A DNA stretch of 64,000 bases from Sipunculus nudus (GCA_026874595.1 CM049318.1:50496750-50560749); one strand, 5' to 3'. Positions 53,411 to 63,614 are shown, counted from the stretch's first letter. Numbers and translations are program-made. Notes: generated from the letters alone by a model not told the origin.

Positions 53411-55620
53411 AGTTCTGGATCCATTGGCACTGCCAGCTAGACAATGAGTCATCATACCTGACAACTTTCCTAACCCGATTTGGCAGGTATAGGTATCTCT
53501 GTCTTTGGTTTGGCCTAAAGGTGGCCTCAGAAAACTTTCAAAGGAAGCTTCATCAAGCAATCCAGAACCTGTGAGGTGTGGAGTGTACTGCAGATGATTT
53601 ACTAATTCACAGTGTGCATGAAGTGGAACATGATAAAAAACCTGCGGGCATTGCTTAAAAGATGTGCTGAGAAGGATATTGTCTTAAACTTTCACAAATG
53701 CATATTCAAAGCTGCAGAACTGGAACTTGTTGGCCACTTGCTAACCAAGGAGGGCCTGAAGTTGGATCCAGTTGAAGCGGTTGTCAATATGCCAAAACTG
53801 ATTGATGTTGCAGGAGTGCAAAGGCAACAAGGTACCATCAGCTACCTCAAAAAATTCCTGCCCAATCTATCCATAGCATATGAGCCCCTTTAAAACTGTC
53901 AAAAACAGGTGGGGATGGCAGTGGTCTAAAGATCAAGATGAGGCTTTGGCAATTGTAAAGGAACTTAATACTTAAGCTCCATTATTGTCATACTTTGGTG
54001 AAGCCAAGAGTTTAACTGATGAGTGCGACCCATCAGAGAAGGGTCTAGGAGCCACTCTCTTACAGGAAGGGAAACCATTGTATTATGCATCAAGGCCTCC
54101 GACTCAAACAGAACAAAGGTATGCCTAGATTGAAAAAGAATGTCTTGTGATCTATTTCACTCTGGAGAGAATTCATCAATATACCTTTGTATGAGAGGTT
54201 ACTGTTCTTATGGATCATAAGCCTCTAGATCAAAGCCCCTAGTCATCTTCAGAATATGATGATGAGGTTAATGCAGTACGACATTGAGTACGACTTTGAT
54301 CGTTATGCCAGGATGCAATCCAGTTGCTACCAATCTCCGATAGATGACTCGAAGAAATCAAGAAACTGACCAGGGTAGATGAAACGTTACAGGTACTGAA
54401 GCAGGTGATCATGCAAGGATGGCCAGATGCTAAGCTGAACTTCCTTCTGTGATTGAGCCCTTTTCCCATACGGAGATGAGTTCATGGTGCATGATGGAAT
54501 AACTTTACAAGGAGAAAGAGTGATCCTCGCTAAGCAAATGAGACCCCAGGTCAGGGAACTACTCCACAGGTCTCATTTAGGACAGGAATCTACGCTAAGA
54601 CGAGCTTGTGAGTATATGCTTTGGCCTGGCATGTCAGCTGAGATTATACAAACAATGAAGATCGTGAATCATGTCAAATATATTGAGCAGCTCAGCAGAA
54701 TGAGACCTTGATGCCAGTTGATCAGCTCAACTGCCAGTTTCAAAAGGTAGCAGTAGACCTTTTTGAGTGGGATCAGAGGACATTTAGACCATCTTAGTTG
54801 AATATCACTCCAGATTCTTTAAGGTGACGAAACGAGATCCACATAAACTGCATCATGCATTCACAAACTGAAAGTGCAGTTTGCGCTATATGGTATACGA
54901 GAGACTGTCATAAGCAACAATGGGCCACAGTTTGTGTCCAATGATTTTTACAAGTTCTCTGTTGAATGGGACTTAGAACACTTGACTACAAGTCCACATC
55001 ACAATCAGGCAAATGAAAAAGTCGAAGCAGAAGTGAAAGTTGCAAAGAATATGCTGAAAAAGTGCAAAGAATCTGGATCAGACCCTTTACTTGCTTAACT
55101 TGAATTAGAAGTACTCCCAGTCAGAATTTGGGGACATCTCCAGTGCAGAGGTTTTTGAATCGAAGAACCAGAACACTCCTTGGCCTGTCTCAGCACAGTT
55201 AATGAAACCATGGGGCGAAGATATACTAAACTTATACAAATGATCATGAACCAGAAATGGTGCATCAAAGAATGTTATGACAAGGCCATAATGGACCTAG
55301 CACCTTTGGATGAAAGGGATATTGTATGTATGAAGCCACATAACTCAGAGAACTAAGATGGAAGAAAGCAGTTGTAATTGAGAGGCTAGTTGAGAGGTCT
55401 TACAGAGTTGAATAAGAAAATGGTATAAAATCACATTGACCTTAGAAAATTTGAGGAGGCACCAGACCAGTGTTTAGATAAGTGAGAAGAGGCCACAAGA
55501 AAGGCAGGTGAAATTCCAAGAGAAATGACACAAAGTGATGAAAGAGACCCCCTGGGGAGTCACAGTCAGTCAGAAAAGACTGTGAAGGCGTCAGTCCCAA
55601 AACCTCCATTCAGTTTTCAG
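53409..55620 (+). pseudogene. pol: Gypsy pol fragment fused to element E
   Basis: Begins abruptly inside RT (HWHCQLDNESSYLTTF, then FGRYRYL near 53485) with a degenerate ADDLLIHS loop near 53592. The thumb follows (53612-53893), then RNase H scraps (DPSEKGLGATLLQ near 54029). The zinc-binding region is HRSHLGQEST (54574-54603). The integrase core includes ISNNGPQFVSNDF (second Asp changed to Asn, near 54912) and the EVKVAKNMLKKCKESGSDP block. Many stops occur. It resembles element B in block wording, so it is of the same broad lineage. Confidence 0.75.
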
Positions 55621-55647
55621 CTGCATTTTATGCAAATGCCAGTCTAA

Positions 55648-55845
55648 TGGCCAGCCGAGTGGTAAAACACTTGGCCTTCTCAGCTGGCGACCCGGGTTCG
55701 ATTCCCAGCATGGCTAAGAGAGTGGGTTTAAATGGCCAGTTCAAGGCCGGTGGTTTCCTCTGGTATTCCCTGTTTTCCCCAAGCTCAAGTAAGGATTGCA
55801 AGACAACCCAAACCTCAAGTGTAAATGTTGGAGGGATGCCAGGCC
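55648..55845 (+). mobile_element. tRNA-derived SINE
   Basis: An A-box-like CAGCCGAGTGG (55652-55662) and a perfect B box GGTTCGATTCC (55695-55705) lie 33 bases apart, as in tRNAs and tRNA-derived SINEs. A 'GGTTTCCTCTGGTATTCCC' body segment follows, resembling SINE tails common in molluscs. The arms do not fold into a full cloverleaf, so it is not a working tRNA. The 3' end is approximate. Confidence 0.7.
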
Positions 55846-56290
55846 CAAGTGATAATAATGAAGCATCACTAAGCCCAAGTAGGGATGTGGTATCAGAAGA
55901 TTTGGTACATAAGCTCAAGTTAGAGAAAGTAAAAGAAAGGCTGGATATGTTGAAAGTAAAAATTCATGGCAGGTGCAGACGAAAGAAAATGAAAATTGGA
56001 TACGAAGCTGTCCTTCTGCTGAGCCTTAAACTAAGAAAAGTCCTTCAAGAGTTTCCTTGGCTACAAGAACCAAGTTTCATTGAACTAGAGATGGAACTGA
56101 TTGTCTGATTTAAGAAGGAGACTTTCAGGGACAAATTTTTCTTGCTCATGAATCAACTAATATGTTTTCACAAAACAGGTCTTGATCTGAAAAAGGAAGG
56201 TACCCATTTTGAGTTGCTCAAAATGGTTGAGGAATGGATTCAGAAAGGAAGAGGAAAACAAAAGAAAACATCACAGAGAAACCTGTGATC
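55846..56290 (+). pseudogene. Unrecognised coding-like segment
   Basis: Reads in one frame with a single stop at 56106. It runs from a Ser/Asp-rich start to a Lys/Glu-rich helical stretch (LEKVKERLDML, KLRKVLQEFPWL). After the stop it continues with KFFLLMNQLICF and LKKEGTHFELLKMVEEWIQKG. The balanced hydrophobic pattern suggests a real former protein. I cannot name it. It could belong to the Gypsy fragment upstream or to a host exon. Confidence 0.4.
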
Positions 56291-56650
56291 AACATCCTTG
56301 AAAGTGTATGTTAAATTTTTGTTTATGAAATAATAAAGGGTTATTTTTCTGCCATGGTACACCCAAATTGCCAATCCTCCCTACTACTGGATCAACCATT
56401 TTACCTCTATTGACTGTCAGCCATCTTAGCTACACTGATCATGCTGTGTCTGTTGTCAATCTTCAGCTATCCAGTCATCAATTATAGGACTATAAATCAT
56501 AACCATTGGAGTTAGACACTTTGTACTTGATATTCAGGGAGGTCCTTGAACCATTTCCGTTGAAACATGAAATTAGGTCACTGCAACCTACATTTTTTTT
56601 TAGGGTTTTTTAATAAATTTTTCAGACTGTCATAAAATAGCAAAGATAAG
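56291..56650. other. Non-coding interval
   Basis: Nothing recognised. Confidence 0.5.
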
Positions 56651-56950
56651 GTTTTAGCTCAGCAGACTGCAAGTCATCTGAGCTATAATTATGATCCATT
56701 GTCCAGCATTTGCTGTCTATCTGTCTGTTAGACTGGCATGTTTTGAAAATTTTAAACCTATGAATCCAAAATTCAGCATACAGTTAGATGGCCATAAGTT
56801 CTCCTCCCAAACCCAAAATGGGACTGTCTTGTATCAAAATCACATGTGTGTTTTTGTTCATGTTTTGCATAAATAGTTCTCTATTTATTTCCTATGTACA
56901 TGCCAGAAATTAAATCAATATTACTTAATTTGTAAAAGTTATGGACTGGA
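56651..56950 (-). repeat. GACGGACA-family repeat, minus strand
   Basis: In reverse complement it ends with the family's hairpin (AGCTCAGCAGACT 56656-56668 with AGTCATCTGAGCT 56672-56684). It carries 'ggacaatgga', a diverged GACAGACAGATAG tract, 'tgccagtc' spacing and 'ctggcatgtacatagg'. It is the only minus-strand copy and the most diverged one with an end. Confidence 0.7.
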
Positions 56951-57154
56951 ACACCAGGTACCTTATCAAAATAGCTAGAAATATATATTTGCTTTTAAAA
57001 TAGTAACTGTTATGTGACAGGACAACGGGTTTGGTCTGTTGTCATGTCATTAATTTGTTTGCATTAGCCGTAGTTGTAGTCACTGGCGGCAAACGATGTC
57101 AGACTTAGCACCATGAGGTAGCGACGCAAGTGGCAAATAATGGTACTAGAGCCC

Positions 57155-57203
57155 TTGGTTCAGTCACGTGACCCGCACAAGTTTCGAATATGGCGGAGTC
57201 GAC
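57155..57203 (+). promoter_or_regulatory. Candidate promoter and first exon (E-box palindrome, ATGGCGG, donor)
   Basis: A perfect GTCACGTGAC palindrome (57164-57173) precedes ATGGCGGAGTCGACAG (57190-57205), followed by GTTAGC. CACGTG is an E box, and ATGGCGG is both a start codon context and a YY1-type motif often found at animal promoters. A five-codon first exon is possible, though GTTAGC is a weaker donor. No later exon is recognised. Confidence 0.3.
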
Positions 57204-57205
57204 AG

Positions 57206-58080
57206 GTTAGCTCTTCTAGCCGAGGTTTATGATGTCCGATTAACGCTTGTTAAGGATTTGTCAGCTCCAGCCAAGCTCAGTATCCGTTGGATAGATGTAC
57301 TATGATATGAGATGACCAAGGTTTGTGATCTGATTCTTCTGTTTTCATGTGTAAATACCGTCGTAAACGGGTTGATCTTTCAAGATTTAATCCGAAATGC
57401 TGATGTCAGAATTGCTGTGGAATTTTCCAGTAAATGCGCAATATAATTGAATATACTGTATCGCGGCAAATAGTTTTAACATTTGTCCTTCTGTTCGTCA
57501 GCGAAAGAAAACTTTATTTCTGTCATTATGTTGACATATAGCGTTTCATACATTTGATACACTGTGGACTGCTCCTACTTTGTGTTACGCCATAACCTTA
57601 AAATTGAGCTGTACTTATGCTTGAAGTGAAGCGCTACATTCGTTAGCTGACGAGGTATTTAGCTACTGCTTACTCCAGTTTATGTATAAACTAACATGAT
57701 AAATGCCATTTGTCATTCGTTGATGTTTCTGTAAGACGTTTGTATTTCTATATTAATGTCTTGAGGCCCATTTATGACTTAGTAGACTTTATGGCTCATT
57801 AGTTTTATATTGTTAGAATATAATTTCTTATTTGTGTTGCCACAGTAGACTCAAGTGTCCATATCAGTCTGGATGAGATGATCAGCATTGGTGGTGAACA
57901 CAGTGGTTGAGCCAAGAGAGGGCACATGTAGGTAGCATTACTAGTAACTGAGATTTTATATGTAACAGGTTCTAGATTACTTAACAGGGTGAACACTAAT
58001 TTCCGGTTAGTTTGCAAGACTAACAGGTTTTATGCGAACATACGGTTCACAGCATACGATTTACACTATCTAAATTTAAC
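57206..58080. other. Non-coding interval left of element F
   Basis: No domain or repeat recognised. It may include the unidentified left end of element F. Confidence 0.4.
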
Positions 58081-58468
58081 TGGTCCTTGACCTTCACCTC
58101 AGTCCGCAGTCAAGGCCATTTCCGGTAATTTCGGCCAATCACAGACAATTAGCCATTTGGCGCGGGATTTGTATCTGCCAGGCTATATATGGGTCTCTAT
58201 CGGCATCATATTCACTTTTCATTTGCTGCCTCGCTGGATTTATTGCTGAATTAACATCGCTGGATTTATGCCTGAGCCTCATTTGGAACCAACCGAATAA
58301 CTACAGAAGCTCCGCTTATTTCCTTGGTGACGTACGGCCCCGTGGGTTGGGAAAAAGGCTTGCGGGAGTTCGGTTCCGACTTGTGAACATCGCTGCTTGC
58401 CGGCATCGAAGTGGTAGAACAACCAGAAAGTACATTCAGCATTTGGGATTCCCATTTCAGGCAGCAAG

Positions 58469-58470
58469 GT
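58469..58470 (+). promoter_or_regulatory. Candidate splice donor of element F
   Basis: GCAAG|GTAAGAT, 39 bases before the hydrolase ATG. It matches the animal donor consensus well. The corresponding site exists in element E at 48130. Confidence 0.55.
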
Positions 58471-58507
58471 AAGATAACTCTCCTGCTTTTCTCACCGCTA
58501 CGTCAAT

Positions 58508-59113
58508 ATGGCTAGCCGTCCTTTCCTCCATTACAAAGCCCTAGTTATAGGCGCCTCTGAAGTCAGAAACCTGGGGGCCGCCATGTTGGCTCACGAAGGT
58601 CGTTTGCGACCTAATTTCGGATTCCCGTCGCTTACATGCAATATATCCGTTCGAGGCAGGGGAGGCCATTCTGTCACTAGTCTTGGGGGCGATCTTGCGC
58701 CATTCCAAAAATTTAAACCTGATATTGTGGTCCTCCACGTAGGAGGAAACGATCTCTCGTGTCTCGACATCAACGGTAGGCCGGAAGTTGTCGGTGAGAA
58801 AATAGCCGATCTTTGTGAATTCCTCCACACGAACATGGGAGTTCATAGACTAGTTGTTGTGGAATTAAACCCGAGATTCCCACCTTTTTGTGGGAGACCG
58901 TATCCTGAGGATTATAATTCCCGTGTGAACATTTGTAACCAGTACCTAGATGTTGTTTTGGGGGATACGACCTATGCGTCTTTATGGCGACACCAGGGGT
59001 TTACTTGGGGGGCACACTTATTCTCAACAGACGGGGTCCATTTTAATGAGGTTGGAACGAAGCACTGGTACCAGAGTATCAGAGGGTCCCTTATTTGTGC
59101 CCTTAGGCAATAA
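58508..59113 (+). CDS. SGNH/GDSL-type hydrolase of element F
   Basis: 201 residues, intact. SGNH blocks are visible: VIGASEV with S17 as the likely nucleophile (GAS rather than GDS), a glycine region at 51-53, GGND (79-82, Asn81 in the oxyanion hole) and DGVH (175-178) supplying Asp and His. No signal peptide is evident. The family hydrolyses ester bonds in lipids or acylated sugars. The substrate here is unknown. The gene sits upstream of gag, inside what looks like an intron. The related, broken copy in element E (48203-51351) shows the position is a family trait. Confidence 0.8.
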   Translation: MASRPFLHYKALVIGASEVRNLGAAMLAHEGRLRPNFGFPSLTCNISVRGRGGHSVTSLGGDLAPFQKFKPDIVVLHVGGNDLSCLDINGRPEVVGEKIADLCEFLHTNMGVHRLVVVELNPRFPPFCGRPYPEDYNSRVNICNQYLDVVLGDTTYASLWRHQGFTWGAHLFSTDGVHFNEVGTKHWYQSIRGSLICALRQ

Positions 59114-59195
59114 GATGTATCAGGCTTAGTGTATAAGGAGGCTCCCCAAAGGAACATTGGGGGTAGATCCAGGGGTTTTTATAGATAGGCTAATG

Positions 59196-59225
59196 AGTGA
59201 CGGGGGGGGGGGGGGGGGGGAGGGG
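59196..59225. repeat. Poly-G tract
   Basis: About 20 G with one A, just left of the hairpin array. G runs of 6-16 recur in each array unit. Confidence 0.9.
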
Positions 59226-59279
59226 GCACTCCTGTCTGTATTTATTAGTTATCAAGGGGTTTTGTTTATTGGTGAAAGA

Positions 59280-59660
59280 AGGGGGATTTGCTACACCCGT
59301 GGTGTAGATATTTCTTCGACATTTGTTGATTATTCTTGAAGGGGGGGATTTCTGCACCCGTGGTGTAGATCTTGGTGCTTTGACACTTGTTGATTATTCT
59401 TGAAGGGGGGGCATTGCTACACCCGTGGTGTAGGTATTGGTTCTCTGACACTTGTTGATTATCATTGAAAATGGGGAGAATGTTACGCCGGTGGCGTAAG
59501 TATTGGTTCTTTAACACTTGTGATGGGGGGGATTTGGCAACCCGCTTTTTGTTCCACCCAGGCAGTGTTGATTTTCGACCTGGGGGGGGGGGGGGGATTT
59601 GCTGCACACGTGGTGAACAAATTGGCTCCTTAACCCAGGTGGCTAAACCTGGGGTATGTT
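59280..59660 (+). repeat. Hairpin-repeat array of element F, about 60-bp units
   Basis: Units consist of a G run, GATTTGCTACACC, a three-base loop, GGTGTAG, then TATTGGTTCT-like and CACTTGTTGATTATTCTTGAA-like segments. Hairpin arms lie at 59291-59307, 59352-59368, 59417-59433 and 59483-59499. Two further, degraded units follow (about 59525 and 59582). The array is in the spacer between hydrolase and gag. Confidence 0.9.
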
Positions 59661-60032
59661 GCTGCTTTAGTGTTTTTGCTTGTTACGTTCACTTCTCCTG
59701 ACATTCATTCTATTTGCCTTGTGGATTTGTGATTTTATAGAAGAATTTTCTTTTGCAATGATTTTATTCTGGCTATGTCAGAGGCGCATACTGCATAATT
59801 GTTTTAAACCCATGCAACAATACATTTGCTGTGTCAAAATGTCTGTGAAACCTTAATGTCTGTTTATTTGTGGAGCTTGCATATGTATTTGGAAAGAACT
59901 TATGAAGAGTAACAAGTAATCTATTTCTGGTTGTACCAGAAGGTCCAATGCAAATTATAACGGCAACAGGGTCTCACTGTGGCAGATTTCATCCATATAA
60001 TTATAAGTCACATTCTGGGGTGGTTTGGTTCT

Positions 60033-60042
60033 CTTTTGTCAG
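60033..60042 (+). promoter_or_regulatory. Candidate splice acceptor abutting gag ATG in element F
   Basis: CTTTTGTCAG is a pyrimidine tract and AG placed exactly before ATG 60043. Element E has TTGATTGCAG exactly before its gag ATG at 52163. Confidence 0.6.
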
Positions 60043-61119
60043 ATGAGCTCCAGACGTCGAATTGAAACAAGGAAAAGGAAGGCCCCACGTCGCCTCATCA
60101 AAGACGCTGCGCGCAACTCCACGCCAAAGAGAACTAGGCTCGTGTCACCTACCACGCTACCACAAACTGGTATACCAACACCTGCCCAGGAACCTGCCAC
60201 TCCTACTCAAGCTGGACCCAGCAGTGCTGGTACGCTGAGCCAAGAGAGTATCAATGCCATCGTGAACGCTGTCTCCACACAAGTGAAAGAGACGGTGGCA
60301 GCTCAGGTTCAAGACGTGCTGGTAAAAAAGGGACTTATCGCAGGATCTGATGATCTCACTGGGGAAATGGTAGAAGAAATTTCAGGTGAGGGCTCACCAG
60401 ATAATGGCAGGCAAAACATTGATGATGACGATATTATAAATGTTTTAGACAGGGTGGATCCCAAACATAAGGACGCCATTTGGAAAGGCGAGTATGTAGA
60501 CCTGTCCCAGCTTAACTGGATCATTGCTAAAGAGAAATCTGAGAATTCTAAAGATAGGAAAGACCTTACTGAGTCTTCAATGAATATGTACGAATGGACG
60601 TCTGCGTTCCATACATTCATGGGCGTGTATTGTTCTAACCCAAACCTGTGTAGTGAAGCCCCTCGTCTTTGTTCCTATATGGAGTCTATTAGATCTCTGT
60701 ACAGTAAGGGATATGACTGGCGTACTTATGACTTAGAGTTCCGTAAGCTCAGGGCGCACACAGGGAGACGCTGGGATCGGCGCCATCCTGACCTATGGAT
60801 GGACGCCGTGACCAAGCGTGACAACCACAGGGGTCATGCCAAATCTAATAAGTCTGGTCAGCCCTTTCGCGCAAACCCAACAGGGGTTTGCTTTGGGTTC
60901 AATAAGCACAGGCAATGTCCCAAAAACCCATGCCCATATGCCCACATATGCAGTTTCTGTGGGGGAAATCACCCATTCAAATCCTGCTTACAACGTCCCC
61001 AGGCAAATTCTAACAGCAAAGAACAGTACCCAGGTCCGAGACAGGAAGTTAGGAGACAGGCCCCTAATACAAACCAAGGAAAGGTTGCCTTCCCCAATCA
61101 ACGGTCAGGCACTAGATGA
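60043..61119 (+). CDS. gag: Element F gag-like protein
   Basis: 358 residues from ATG 60043 (the frame is open a little further upstream). It has a basic N-terminus (RRRIETRKRKAPRRLIK), a Pro/Thr-rich linker, a helical stretch (INAIVNAVSTQVKETVAAQVQ) and an acidic region. A conserved capsid-like part (IWKGEYVDLSQL; MYEWTSAFHTFMGVY; YDLEFRKLR) is shared with element E. Near the C-terminus lies a C-x-F-x4-C-x4-C-x3-H-x-C-x2-C-x3-H-x4-C pattern, consistent with a nucleic-acid-binding zinc finger. The ATG choice rests on the adjacent splice acceptor and on the same arrangement in E. The RT frame overlaps its 3' end in the +1 frame. Confidence 0.8.
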   Translation: MSSRRRIETRKRKAPRRLIKDAARNSTPKRTRLVSPTTLPQTGIPTPAQEPATPTQAGPSSAGTLSQESINAIVNAVSTQVKETVAAQVQDVLVKKGLIAGSDDLTGEMVEEISGEGSPDNGRQNIDDDDIINVLDRVDPKHKDAIWKGEYVDLSQLNWIIAKEKSENSKDRKDLTESSMNMYEWTSAFHTFMGVYCSNPNLCSEAPRLCSYMESIRSLYSKGYDWRTYDLEFRKLRAHTGRRWDRRHPDLWMDAVTKRDNHRGHAKSNKSGQPFRANPTGVCFGFNKHRQCPKNPCPYAHICSFCGGNHPFKSCLQRPQANSNSKEQYPGPRQEVRRQAPNTNQGKVAFPNQRSGTR

Positions 61120-62656
61120 TTTACTTGCGGAGGTAGGGTACCCCATTAGGGATAGGAATTTCCTCTATTCTGGTTTCTTAGAGGGTTTTGATATAGGATA
61201 CCAAGGGCCTGCATTAAATTCTCAAAGCGAAAACCACAATTCAGCTCTCAGTCAGCCCGAGGTAGTGTCTGCCAAATTGAGCAAAGAGCTTTCGTTAGGA
61301 AGGATAATGGGCCCTTATGATACAATTCCATTTCAAAATTTTAAAGTGTCTCCTCTTGGGGTAGTGCCGAAGAAGAACCCTGGTCAGTTTAGGTTAATTC
61401 ACAACCTGTCCTACCCCTCATCCGAGTCAGTAAATGAAGGCATTCCCAGGGAACTGATAAGCGTTAATTATGCTACATTTGATGATGCCATTAGACTTCT
61501 CAAGCCTTTGGGCCAAGCAGCATTTATGGCAAAAACCGATATAGAATCTGCGTTCCGTCTGCTGCCTATATCCCCGAACAACTATCCTCTGTTAGGTTTT
61601 AAGTGGGAAGGACAGTACTATTTTGACCGCTGCTTGCCCATGGGCTGCTCGTCGTCATGCTGTCTCTTTGAGAAATTTAGTTCGGCATTAGAATTCATTA
61701 CCAAAAATCAAATGCAAACCAATAGGGTGGTACATGTCCTGGACGACTTTTTATTCATTGCGGAAACTGAGTCCTCTTGCAAGAAATTGCTGGAAGCCTT
61801 TCTTGCTCTTTGTCATAAACTAGGGGTCCCAATTGTACATGATAAAACAGAAGGTCCTTCACAGATAATTACTTTTCTGGGTATCAAAATTGATGTCCAG
61901 GCGCAATATGCTAGGTTGCCCTTGGATAAGTTGACAAAAGCTAGGGAGATTATTTCAGCCCTCCTGTATAAGGAAAAGGCCACACTTCGGGAGCTCCAGT
62001 CCCTGATAGGGTTCTTAAACTTTACCTGTGTCGTAGTCCTGCCTGGTAGGGCCTTTCTCAGGCGCCTTATTGACCGTACTTATGGGTTAAAACTACCGCA
62101 CCATCGTACCAGATTGACAAATCAAGTCAAACTAGACCTGAAGGTTTGGCTACATTTCTTAGACTGTTTTAATGGCAAGTCATTTTTTCTCGAGGAATCC
62201 TGGATCTCCTCTGATGAATTACATTTACAGACTAAAGCCACTGTCAGTTTAGGATTTGGCGCCGTTCTCTGCAGTGAATGGTTCTATGGGAAATGGCCAG
62301 TGTCCTGGCAAGATTATGATATGGTAACCCTGGAATTGTGGCCCATTGTCGCTGCTCTTGAGGTATGGGGTGAACGATTGTCCAACAAGAAGTTGAGATT
62401 GATGACCGATAATCTGGCGTTAGTTAATATTCTAAACAAGAAATCCACTCCACAGCCGCACACAATGTGCTTAATAAGGCGGTTAGTGCTGATATCTCTC
62501 AAGTTCAATATTCTTGTTAAAGGTATGCATATAAAACAGAAAGGAAACCTAGCTTATACTTTGTCGCAATTGCAGGTAGGTCGCTTCCGCAAGCTGGCTC
62601 ACGGAGTGAACAAAAACCCGACCCCTGCTCCAGCTCCCCCAGCATCACTGAGCTAA
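61080..62656 (+). CDS. pol: Element F reverse transcriptase / RNase H
   Basis: Open from 60818, with conserved sequence from about 61080 (RLPSPINGQALDDLLAEVGY). RT shows FRLIHNLSYP, AKTDIESAFR (first Asp), LPMGCSSSC and VLDDFLFI (catalytic Asp pair, residues 309-310 of the full frame). RNase H keeps Glu (TLELWP, 506) and Asp (MTDN, 531). The first catalytic Asp is Lys (QTKA, 473) and the last is Tyr (LAYTLSQ, 580), so RNase H is probably inactive in this copy. The frame is +1 relative to gag, implying frameshifting or reinitiation. Its TAA overlaps the next ATG. Confidence 0.85.
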
Positions 62657-63565
62657 TGGGTGTAGGTCAGTACTTAGTTGCCAATAGCTTATCACTTCAG
62701 ACCAAAAAAGCATATAAACAGGTCTGGAGCAGTTTCCACTCATTCTGTCAAAAGCCAGGGTCACTCCCAGTGGTCTCTATTACCAGTTCAGCCTCTTGCA
62801 GTGTTCCTTTTTTTGTCCAAGAAGTATTCTTCCGGCTGTTGTGGCTCCACTTTAGCTTCAACAGCATCAGCCATTTCTTTCATACACAAACTAGCAAATT
62901 TGACAGACCCTACAGCCTCTGAAGCTGTCAAAAGGCTGCTGCAGGGAGCTAGGAAATTAACCCCTAAAGTAGACCTACGTTATCCCATATCGCTTAGTAT
63001 TCTACACCAGCTAGTTAGAGCTCTTCCATGCACATCCAATAATGTATATGAATGTAAACTGTTCACTGCTCTGTACCTTGTAGCCTTCCATGGGTTTTTC
63101 CGTATTGGTGAGCTCATTACTAGGTCCTTTAGCCAGCAAAACCTTGTAGTACAATTGTCAGATGTATCAGTGGGGGCGTCTCGTGGTTACGCAAGGATAA
63201 AGATTAGGCATGCAAAAAACATGCCTCCAGGTCAATGCCAAATGGTAGTCCTACAGACTAAAACCCCAGGCCCTTGCCCTGTCAGAGCCTTAGCCACATT
63301 TTTACAAATCAGAGGGAATCGTAAAGGTGCTCTGTTTAGCAGCCCTTCAGCTTCCCCAGTCAGTCGTTCAGAGTTCACAGCTCAGCTGAACAAGGATCTC
63401 ATATTCTGTAAACTTGACCCGGCTCTTTTCAAAGGCCATTCGTTTAGGATTGGAGCTGCTACAGATGCTGCTATACTTGGTAAATCAGACAGTGAAATTC
63501 GTAACCTAGGAAGATGGAAATCCAATGCTTTCATGCGTTATATTAGGATGTTTCAAGCTCAGTAG
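62656..63565 (+). pseudogene. Element F tyrosine recombinase, one frameshift
   Basis: ATG 62656 overlaps the RT stop (TAATG). The N-terminal SAM-like part (SLSLQTKKAYKQVWSSF) is in this frame. A shift around 62750-62820 moves the reading to the frame ending at 63565. The catalytic domain is complete in the second frame: FFRIGEL (R142 of that frame), GHSFRIGAAT (H254, R257), LGRW (W280) and Tyr288 in FMRYIR. Such enzymes insert a circular cDNA by strand exchange, without target duplication. It replaces the integrase of LTR elements. Confidence 0.85.
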
Positions 63566-63614
63566 CTAAGGTTACGAGCCCTGATTTAGGATTAGACCCT
63601 GATGAGCTGTAGCT

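Noticed and set aside
55648..55715. Functional tRNA gene
   Set aside because: The A and B boxes are good, but the acceptor and anticodon stems do not pair, and SINE-like body sequence follows.
59196..59595. CRISPR-like array at the hairpin repeats
   Set aside because: The units are contiguous degenerate repeats with no unique spacers of fixed length, in a eukaryotic retroelement.
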